A stretch of DNA of 64,000 nucleotides from contig JAUZSN010000002.1 of assembly GCA_030949405.1 (NCBI GenBank), positions 682,001 through 746,000 of the forward strand, in the 5' to 3' direction. This document shows positions 10,358-17,665 of the stretch, one piece after another. Source of the DNA: Methylococcales bacterium (GTDB lineage Bacteria; Pseudomonadota; Gammaproteobacteria; Methylococcales; Methylomonadaceae). A program made the position numbers and the translations under genes. The notes under the pieces were generated by a model that saw only the letters and a program-made list of their open reading frames with translations, ran no database searches and was not told the DNA's origin. Positions within the stretch are counted from its first letter, which is position 1; every line of letters starts with the position of its first letter.

Positions 10358-11434
10358 CAATACTTCGGACAGTTTTAAAAGTAGAGGAAATCTTCAATTC
10401 ATAGGAAAATGTAGTTTCTAAAGCAACAATTTCCTGAAAAGAAGATTTCCATGCAACTAATAGAAACGATTTTAGAAAAAATGTCTAGTGGTTCTAAACC
10501 ACAAAAAAATTTTATCTAGCCTATTAAGTAATTTGATAAGCTTTAGAGGTAAGGCTAACTATACAAATCTCAGCCGTTACAATGAGTTATCAGAAAAAAC
10601 CTATCGTCGATGGTTTAATAAAAAGTTAGATTTTCTTAAATTTAATCAGGTAGGTAATAATGAAATTCTTTCAACGTCGGGACAAAAAATAGCGGCTTTA
10701 GAGTGTAGCTTTGTTAACAAAAGTGGTGAAAAAACTTACGGTTTAGCTAAGTTTTGGGATTCTAAACAAAAGTTTACCCATGGCGTGATCGCTAAAGGTT
10801 ACCATCAAATTGGAAAATTACGTTATGATGCTAATTTACGTTTACTCTACGAAGGTGTGCAAAAAGAAAAAGGTCGCCATAAATGTTATGACAGTAAATG
10901 GATTGTGGGTGAGACGAGAAAATTAGAATTAGCAGGTAAACAGGGTGGTGTTAAGATTTATACAGCAATCGTTAATTCTGTCTCATTGAAATGTAATATT
11001 CGCATCGCTTATTTAGTTAAAACAACGTCACAAGGTACACGTTATGCCTTGTTGTTCTCAACAGATACAGAGATAGATGCAATGACACTTTATAATTATT
11101 ACAAGGCACGGTTTCAGATTGAATTTCTATTTCGTGATGCTAAACAATTTACAGGACTTTGTGATTGCCAAGCACGTTCTGAACCTGCTTTACACAGCCA
11201 TTTTAAGGCACGTTTTACTGCGCTAAATTTGATTAAATGGCATGACCGACTTTTAAGTCCTAAACGAAAACCAATTTCAATAGGTAGCTGGAAGACTAGA
11301 TTTTTCAATGAGTTATCGATTGAACGTATTTTATTAAACTCTGGGGTAGACCTGAGTTTAATAAAATGCTCTTCTCAATACGAGGAGCTTTGTAGCTTCG
11401 GGGTTATCTCGCATTAAAACTATCCGAAGTGTTG
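10358..11434 (+). mobile_element. IS4-family insertion sequence, internally deleted
   Basis: A 1,077-bp element bounded by inverted repeats matching at 19 of 21 positions: left end CAATACTTCGGACAGTTTT at 10358 and its complement, CAACACTTCGGATAGTTTT, ending at 11434. No target duplication is visible (ATGGAC on the left, ATTATT on the right). The transposase inside is frameshifted and appears internally deleted, so the copy is probably immobile. A 137-bp element at 17491-17627 carries the same ends. Confidence 0.85.
10451..11417 (+). pseudogene. IS4-family transposase, frameshifted and internally deleted
   Basis: Translation from the ATG at 10451 reads MQLIETILEKMSSGSKPQ and then hits TAG at 10517 after a run of seven A (10503-10509); reading six A restores the frame of the remaining 309 codons. 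The C-terminal part has the IS4 YREK signature (Y-x2-R-x3-E-x6-K in YYKARFQIEFLFRDAK). From memory of the family, FWDSKQ should be followed by about 70 residues, including the second catalytic Asp, before the YHQIGKLR block; here FWDSKQ runs directly into KFTHG...YHQIGKLR. The first Asp position also reads Glu (AALECSF). The product is very likely inactive. Confidence 0.8.
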
Positions 11435-11464
11435 ATTATTAAATATAGATAAGAAGGTAATATA

Positions 11465-12622
11465 ATGAGTGCTATTCCAACAAACACAACCGATAGCTAT
11501 TTAGACTGGAACTTAACGTTAAAAGAAAAATTATCGTATGAATTAATTTGGACATTACGGTTTTTAACCCGAAAAGATAAATTATTAAAAGGTTTTGAGG
11601 CAAAGATTGAGGATAATTTACTTAATCGTCTTGAAAAAGAAGGTATCCCTGATCACAATGTTAAAGCGATAGAAGAAATTGAGTGGGAAGACTTAATTAA
11701 GACGAATGACTTATCGTTATTAAAGAAGAAGCAACCTTTTATTATTAGAGGCGGCTGTAAGCATATAGAAGCATTTGAAAAATGGAGTGCTGATTATTTT
11801 GAACAAAATTACTACGATTGTGAGGTTAATGTTTTTTCAAACTCCACAAAAAAGGATAAAACACAAGGAACATTTACACCTGAAAAGTTAGGAAAGTTTA
11901 TTGATGACAGTAAAACGGGAAAATCAAACAAATATATTATAGGCGCTTCTAATATTTTTGCGAACAATAGAAACCTACTTAGAGAACTAAACTTTTCAAG
12001 TTTTGAAAAAGCTCTTAAATTAAAGATTACGAGTATGGATTTTTTTATGGGGACTGCACGAAATTGCACCCGTTTTCATTATGAACCTGTAGGTAATATT
12101 TTTGCCATGTTAAAAGGTGAAAAAAAATGGACACTTTCAGAGCAAAAATATACGCCTTGTTTTTATCCGTTAACGAGTACAATGACACCTGGTGTTTTTC
12201 TTATGCGTACCCGTATACCTTATATGGAAACAAGTGATACCGTCTCTGAATTTAAACTTTTTAATAAAGCTCCAAAAATAAAAGCACATCTTAAAGAAGC
12301 GGATGTCTTAGTTAATCCTGGTTTTTGGTGGCATCAAGTTGAAAATGATGATGAATCCACGGCTACTAACATTGCCGTAGCGCATCGTTTTCATGATACA
12401 ACACGGTATTCAATAGGAAGCAAATCTTTTTATGCTTTCTTTGATCTTATTGTTATGGCAGGCATTATTGTTAATCCTAAGCTCTTTAAAATATACGCAC
12501 AATATGCCAAAAATAATGACAAGGATAGAAAAATTGATGATATATACCTTTCAGAAGACGTTTTTTATGAGGCAAATAAATATAATGATACGATTACCGA
12601 AAAAATTAATCAAGACACCTAA
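11465..12622 (+). CDS. Cupin-8/JmjC-like Fe(II)/2-oxoglutarate oxygenase
   Basis: A 385-residue protein with a JmjC-type cupin core. Likely iron ligands are H205 and E207 (RFHYEPVGN) and H290 (FWWHQVEND), a HxE...H set where HxD...H is more common. PFIIRGG near residue 91 is the typical start of cupin-8 domains. Family members hydroxylate protein side chains or small molecules. Residues ~325-345 are hydrophobic (FYAFFDLIVMAGIIV) and could associate with a membrane. A GAAGG ribosome site precedes the ATG. It sits between two IS elements, so it may be an imported cargo gene. Confidence 0.75.
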   Translation: MSAIPTNTTDSYLDWNLTLKEKLSYELIWTLRFLTRKDKLLKGFEAKIEDNLLNRLEKEGIPDHNVKAIEEIEWEDLIKTNDLSLLKKKQPFIIRGGCKHIEAFEKWSADYFEQNYYDCEVNVFSNSTKKDKTQGTFTPEKLGKFIDDSKTGKSNKYIIGASNIFANNRNLLRELNFSSFEKALKLKITSMDFFMGTARNCTRFHYEPVGNIFAMLKGEKKWTLSEQKYTPCFYPLTSTMTPGVFLMRTRIPYMETSDTVSEFKLFNKAPKIKAHLKEADVLVNPGFWWHQVENDDESTATNIAVAHRFHDTTRYSIGSKSFYAFFDLIVMAGIIVNPKLFKIYAQYAKNNDKDRKIDDIYLSEDVFYEANKYNDTITEKINQDT

Positions 12623-12661
12623 AGTAGTCAGTATTTTACCAGTAACTCCCTCCCCAGGTAT

Positions 12662-13069
12662 TAGACTTATTCTTCTAAATAAAATATATTAAAATCAATT
12701 ACTTACATATATTTAATAACATTCATAATCAGTTGATACAGCCTAATAAATAAACTTTAAATTAAATTATTAAAAATAATAAATAAGATTTATAATAAAT
12801 TTCTATAAAAAATAAAAATCAAAGTATAACATGAAAATAAAAGAAATTTTACCAAGAATTTATGATGATAGACAGTTAAGAGTTTTAACAGGATTAAAAA
12901 CAGAACATTTTATTTTACTATTATCTCTATTTGAAAAGACCCTTACTGAAGATCAAAAAGAAAAACATGAAAATAAAGAAAGAAAATACGGTAGTGGTTT
13001 AGATAGCACATTAAAAACACCCGCAGACAAATTATTATTTATATTAAAAATTGTCTGGTCTCACCACAT
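12662..13069 (+). mobile_element. IS5-family element, left-end fragment
   Basis: The fragment begins with the end sequence TAGACTTATTCTTCTAAAT, continues through about 170 bp of AT-rich leader, and then encodes the first ~73 residues of a transposase starting MKIKEILPRIYDDRQLR at 12831. It breaks off near 13050, just before another left end at 13070. It is about 95% identical to the corresponding part of the longer copy at 13159. Confidence 0.8.
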
Positions 13070-13158
13070 TAGACTTGTTCTTCTAAATAAAATATATTAA
13101 AATCAATTGCTTATATATACTTGATAACATTCACAATCAGTTGATACAGCCTAATAAA
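13070..13158 (+). repeat. Isolated second left end of the IS5-family element
   Basis: Eighty-nine bases repeating the left end of the flanking IS5-family copies (TAGACTTGTTCTTCTAAAT through CAGCCTAATAAATA), cut off where the third left end begins at 13159. It carries no coding sequence. The three successive left ends suggest nested insertion or recombination between copies. Confidence 0.8.
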
Positions 13159-14277
13159 TAGACTTGTTCTTCTAAATAAAATATATTAAAATCAATTGCT
13201 TATATATACTTGATAACACTCACAATCAGTTGATACAGCCTAATAAATAAACTTTAAATTAAATTATTAAAAATAATAAATAAGCTTTATAATAAATTTC
13301 TATAAAAAATAAAAATCAAAGTATAACATGAAAATAAAAGAAATTTTACCAAGAATTTATGATGATAGACAGTTAAGAACTTTAACAGGATTAAAAACAG
13401 AACATTTTATTTTACTATTATCTCTATTTGAAAAGACCCTTATTGAAGATCAAAAAGAAAAACATGAAAATAAAGAAAGAAAATACGGTAGTGGTTTAGA
13501 TAGCACATTAAAAACACCCGCAGACAAATTATTATTTATATTAAATTATATGAAGTGTTATTCTACTTTCGATCACTTAGGGTTTTCTTTTAATATGAAT
13601 AAATCATGCGCCCATACTCATGTATACAAATTATTTCCAATTTTAATAAAGACGTTAGATATATTTAATGTTTTACCTGCAACAAGTTTTTCAACCCCTG
13701 AAGAAATGCAGCAGGCTTTTGGCGGAGTTCAAACATTGATAATAGATGCTACAGAGCGTGCTGTACAACGCCCTAGTGACTATGAAGAACAAAATGAATT
13801 TTACAGTGGTAAAAAAAACAGCATACAATTAAAAATACCACTATAGCTTCTTTAGGTCATTTAATTTTATATATTGGGGTTAGTTTTCCGGTAAAAATCA
13901 TGATTATGGAATGTTTAAAAAGAATTTAATCCAGAATTAAATTGGTTTAGTAATTTTAATATATTTATTGATTTAGGTTATTTGGGGTTTAATAATGAAT
14001 ATAAAACTAATTCGGTAAATATTCCTCATAAAAAACCAAATAAATCTAAGCATAATCCAAACCCAACATTAACTGAAAATCAAAAAAAAGAAAACAAAGA
14101 GATGAGTCGTGAAAGAGTCATTGTTGAGCATGTAATCGGTGGAATGAAAAGATATAGATGCCTAGTTGACAAGTTTAGAAATAAAAAAGAAGGTGTAAAA
14201 GATTTATTTTCTTTTTTAGCGGCTATCCTATGGAATTTTAACATGATATATTAACTTCTTCTTAAAGAACAAGTCTA
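13159..14277 (+). mobile_element. IS5-family element, complete ends but decayed
   Basis: A 1,119-bp element. The left end TAGACTTGTTCTT at 13159 matches the complement of the right end AAGAACAAGTCTA at 14265-14277. It contains one transposase gene with at least three frameshifts. It lies against the IS66 fragment, which starts at 14277 and keeps only the last 187 bp of that element, so this copy or its ancestor probably inserted into an IS66 element. Confidence 0.8.
13328..14254 (+). pseudogene. IS5-family (DDE_Tnp_4 type) transposase with three frameshifts
   Basis: The intact part from 13328 encodes 172 residues, including the N-terminal helix-turn-helix domain and the first catalytic Asp (IIDATERAVQRP). 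One missing base in the A-run near 13810, one missing G near 13890 and one missing G near 13925 break the frame. Restoring them gives SGKKKQHTIKN, FPGKNHDYG and NIFIDLGYLG, and then the intact frame from 13982 that carries the catalytic Glu (RVIVEHVIGGMKRYR). All three losses look like single-base deletions, two of them at or next to homopolymer runs. Confidence 0.85.
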
Positions 14278-14463
14278 TTGAATATTTTTTTGACAATATC
14301 CTGCGCTTCGCTACTTTCAATTTGAGCGATTTCTTGATAAATGGCGTTAGTTTCAGCCTGTAGGTCGTGGATATTCAAAGTATGTAAATGTTCGTTCTTT
14401 TATGATATGTTGTCAAATCTATTTTAGAAATTTTATCTTTACCCTGAGATTTAAAGTAGATAC
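14277..14463 (-). repeat. IS66-family end fragment, duplicate of 52999-53185
   Basis: These 187 bases match 52999-53185 at the same length with only a few substitutions. They contain the terminal repeat (complement of GTATCTACTTTAAATCTCAG, ending at 14463) and the first codons of the IS66 transposase (complement strand). The rest of the element is missing because an IS5-family copy adjoins it. Confidence 0.9.
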
Positions 14464-14547
14464 GTTTGGTTCGCTTCCTGAATGGGCAGGATTAAAAATC
14501 AATTCCGCTGATAAAGATCAATTAGGTTTATGGGTAGAAAAAATTTT
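14464..14547 (+). pseudogene. Short C-terminal fragment, possibly Rpn/DUF4351-type
   Basis: Between the IS66 end and the next IS lies an open stretch reading FGSLPEWAGLKINSADKDQL and then GLWVEKIL. This resembles the DUF4351-like C-terminal end of Rpn-family recombination-promoting nucleases. Only about 28 codons remain, so the assignment is tentative. Confidence 0.35.
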
Positions 14548-16249
14548 GGCTACCAATTTAAGACGGGACATCCAGCAATTTCAAAGGGTTAGAAAACACA
14601 CGCTTTCGACTATTTCTAGGAAGCGGTAACTCGCCCATTTCATTCAGTAGCCATGAAAACAAGTCTGGAAACTCGGTATCAAATAAACGCATGGCGGCGG
14701 TTGTGCCATCCTCACGTTTGATTCCGTAGTTATGAATGACCGTCAACGCGTTTAATCGCTTTTTATTCAAACCTCGCCCATTGCGATACATTTGCGATAA
14801 ACAGCCATTTCGCCCTTCCACCGCAGATGAACTGCGTTGAAACTGCCTTGCCATATGCTCCGCCAATGTTAGCCATCGCTGCATTTCACTGATTGATAAC
14901 TTTGCACTAAATGGGTCTGATTTGAGCTTATCAGACGCGGTTTCCCAAGCTTTTCGATAGTTTTCCTTTGACCTGCGGCTTTTAGTTTGTTCCATTTTCT
15001 GATGCCAATAAACAACGGGTAATAATGTTGTGGTCAACCAATATTCGGTATCCGCATCAAGCCCCAAATTTTGCAAGGTTTCGCGTACCCAAAGCCACCA
15101 AAAACTGATGGATACCGCTAACGGTTTTATTTGATTACGAAACTTTTTCATCACGCCTTTATGATCGTTAATCCCTTGTTTTTCCGCTATTTTTCAAAGG
15201 CTCGCGCTCTTAACTCTAGCAACTTCTCAACCTGTTCCGCATCGTTTATACGACTATCATTGAGTGAAAAAGGATGAACTTCATCCGCAATCCCTTGTAA
15301 GTTTTCGTGATAATCTGTTTGTATTTTTTTGGCTTCTTCAAGCTCTTTTTCAGCCGTTATCCGTGTTGTTTTAAGTCCAATAATTTTCTGCATCGTTGCC
15401 GTTTTAGAAACAGTAGACTCTGCGGTTTGCGCTGCTTGCCGCTGTTTTTCAGCCCTTGCTGCACGCCTGCCGATTTTCGCGCCTAACCAGCGACTCATAT
15501 CTTGTTGAGCATGAAAAATATCTGCCCCCGATTCGCACTTAAACCCCGTCACTGCCATTTTTATCAACGCCTTAGCGCGATCACTAATCGCATGATTAAC
15601 CTCAATGCCTAATGATTCTAATCGTGGCGAAACCTTTTTATACCAAGTATCGTAGCACCTATCATCGCTAATATCTTCCAACAAAAGATAGCCAGAACGT
15701 AAGTCCATTAAAACTAAAATCATAAAGTTGCCGAAAAAAGTCTCATCCAGCCCAGCAACAACTTTACGTGTTTGTTTTTTCACACTTTTTCGCATTCTTG
15801 CTGAAACTACGGCAATAAGACTTCCATTTTATTGATTTGAGTCCGCAGTGCGTCGGGTGATACGCCCACATGGGTGTCAATCCGTATCATTTTAAAAAAC
15901 AGCGATAAAGTCTCTGCACCTACGCCTGCCTTTAATCCAAAGACATACAAGGCGGAAAACACCATTAATCTTTGCCAAGAACTACCTGCCTCGGTTTCCC
16001 ATAATGATGATTCAGGATGTCGATTTCGCTTTGTTTGCGCTTGACGATGACGATGCACACTGCTTTTTGAGCGACCAACAATTGAAGCTAAGTTACGAAC
16101 AGTTTGCTTGCCTGTTGTTGTAATTTCAGCGATAATTGCGTGACTAGCTGCGCGTATTTTCTGTGTTGTTCTGTTTTTTTAGTCATTAACCTATGATACA
16201 AGAATATCGCAGTTAGTTCTTTATTTTGTCCCGTCTTAAGTTGGTAGCC
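14548..16249 (-). mobile_element. Insertion sequence with DUF6399-type transposase
   Basis: A 1,702-bp element with inverted ends: GGCTACCAATTTAAGACGGG at 14548 and, read on the complement from 16249, GGCTACCAACTTAAGACGGG. The transposase inside is broken into four frames. The same ends flank a 113-bp element at 25192-25304, and one isolated end occurs at 46565-46587, so the family has been active several times in this genome. No clear target duplication is seen. Confidence 0.85.
14558..16186 (-). pseudogene. DUF6399-containing transposase, three frameshifts
   Basis: Four consecutive minus-strand frames together make one protein. The start is MTKKTEQHRKYAQLVTQLSL at 16186, then a frame at 16058-15807 (VHRHRQAQTKRN), one at 15795-15187 with DETFFGNFMILVLMD and a coiled-coil KTTRITAEKELEEAKK, and one at 15154-14558 with the DUF6399-type C-terminus (SSSAVEGRNGCLSQMYRNGRG). 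Each junction changes frame. The family is recognised only by its C-terminal domain; the IS family name is left open. Confidence 0.75.
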
Positions 16250-16301
16250 AATAAAGCAATAGCTTGATACCATACGAAATCTTTCAGAAAAAAGGATTTA
16301 T

Positions 16302-17291
16302 ATGTCACAAGTCTATCACTCGAATGCGAGGTTGAACAAGCATTCAAGAGCTATTATACAAAACTCAGCATTAAAGAGTAGTGAGTTAGCAGAAAAATTC
16401 TCAGTAAGCCAGAAGACAATTACAAAGTGGAGAGGTAGAGACTTTACAGATGATGATAGCTCAATACCTCATACGATACACTATGCCCTTAACCCACTGG
16501 AAAAAAGGCTTATAGAGCTTGTTAGAACAACAACATGGATGAGCTTAGATGATGTAGTGGATACTGTAGTTCCAGTGATACCAAAAGCAAATAGAAGTAA
16601 TGTTAGCAGAACATTAAAAGCACAAAGTATCAGTCAAGTTCCAGAAGAGAAAAAAGCGAAAGCAAAGAAGTTTAAAGAATATGAACCTGGGTATCTCCAT
16701 ATAGATGTCACCTATATGCCAAAGCTAGAAGGAATCAAATATTACCTCTTTGTCGCCATAGATAGGGCTACACGGCTTATGTACTACAAGGTATATAAAA
16801 ATAAGACAGCTGATAATGCAGTATCATTTCTAGCAGAGTGTAAAGAGTTCTTTCCTTTTTATCTCTCTCATATACTCACAGACAATGGACTAGAGTTCAC
16901 AGATAAATGGGCAAGAGGAAAAGGAGTAGTCAGTGGTAATCATAAATTTGATAAGGAGTGCAGTGAGGACAATATAGACCATAGACTAACAGCTCCACAT
17001 ACTCCTGCAACCAACGGAATGGTAGAGAGAGTGAATGGTACTATCAAAAATGCTACAATTAAAGTAGAAGAGTATCAAAATATAGGAGAACTCAAAGAAA
17101 GTTTAAATAAGTTTTTGCTATATTATCTTTTTACACGAAGACACGGAAGCCTAAGAAGAGAGTTGAAAGTCAGAACTCCCTACGAAGCTATGGAAAGTTG
17201 GTTTAAAACTAAACCTGAATTATTCAAGATTTCGCCTGATGAGTTTAGAGCTAATGCTTTTGAAAAATTGGAACAACGTGGTGAGAATTGA
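16302..17291 (+). CDS. IS481-family transposase
   Basis: An intact 329-residue DDE transposase with an N-terminal helix-turn-helix (SSELAEKFSVSQKTITKW) and an rve integrase core: catalytic Asp in HIDVTYM, Asp in LTDNGLEF, Glu in GMVERVNGT. An AAAAGGA ribosome site precedes the ATG. Arg codons are mostly AGA/AGG and Ile often ATA, whereas neighbouring genes favour CGT/CGC, so this gene looks recently acquired from an organism with different codon usage. The terminal repeats are not clear: the right end is probably near 17292, where RAYT homology resumes, and the left end is not found. Confidence 0.9.
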   Translation: MSQVYHSNARLNKHSRAIIQNSALKSSELAEKFSVSQKTITKWRGRDFTDDDSSIPHTIHYALNPLEKRLIELVRTTTWMSLDDVVDTVVPVIPKANRSNVSRTLKAQSISQVPEEKKAKAKKFKEYEPGYLHIDVTYMPKLEGIKYYLFVAIDRATRLMYYKVYKNKTADNAVSFLAECKEFFPFYLSHILTDNGLEFTDKWARGKGVVSGNHKFDKECSEDNIDHRLTAPHTPATNGMVERVNGTIKNATIKVEEYQNIGELKESLNKFLLYYLFTRRHGSLRRELKVRTPYEAMESWFKTKPELFKISPDEFRANAFEKLEQRGEN

Positions 17292-17292
17292 C

Positions 17293-17660
17293 AGGCATCC
17301 ATAAATCAGAACGTTTACCTAAAGCATTAATTTGATAACTGGAGAAACTATAATCAGCAGGATCGTCAACCATAGTAGCACGTACAGGGTTTAACTCAAT
17401 GTATCTGTAAACTGCTAACAAATAATATTCAGATTGTACTAAACTTGATGTGTATCGAGCTTCCCACAAAGTACCTGTTCTCTTGTTAAACAATAGTTCG
17501 GACAGTTTTTGTAACCCATTGATTTAAAAAAGAATTTATCAACACATCTCGTAAATATAAAACCCTTTAAAATCAATCCCTTATAGAATTAAGACCGCTA
17601 TCTTTTTTAAAACTGTCCGAAGTATTGGTTAAAGTAACCTACATATTTTTTCGTTTTAAT
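17293..17660 (-). pseudogene. REP-associated tyrosine transposase (RAYT) remnant
   Basis: Minus-strand coding sequence for part of a Y1/IS200-like RAYT. Codons at 17660-17628 read TKKYVGYFN and, after a 137-bp insertion, continue as NKRTGTLWEARYTSSLVQSE and RYIELNPVRA, ending with GKRSDLWMP where the IS481 element begins. The N-terminal HUH catalytic part is gone. REP-like palindromes of the kind mobilised by such enzymes occur at 45243 and 45322. Confidence 0.75.
17491..17627. mobile_element. 137-bp MITE related to the IS4-family element
   Basis: Both ends carry the IS4-element inverted repeat (CAATAGTTCGGACAGTTTT at 17491; complement CAATACTTCGGACAGTTTT from 17627). It is flanked by a perfect 6-bp direct repeat, GTTAAA, at 17485-17490 and 17628-17633. 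Removing the element plus one GTTAAA restores the RAYT frame (GYFNKRTG). It has no coding capacity and was probably moved by an IS4-type transposase. Confidence 0.9.
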
Positions 17661-17665
17661 GTTGA

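Noticed and set aside
10358-17660. Composite transposon or prophage
   Set aside because: The elements are of different families, mostly broken, and lack phage structural, lysis or integrase genes; independent insertions explain the region better.
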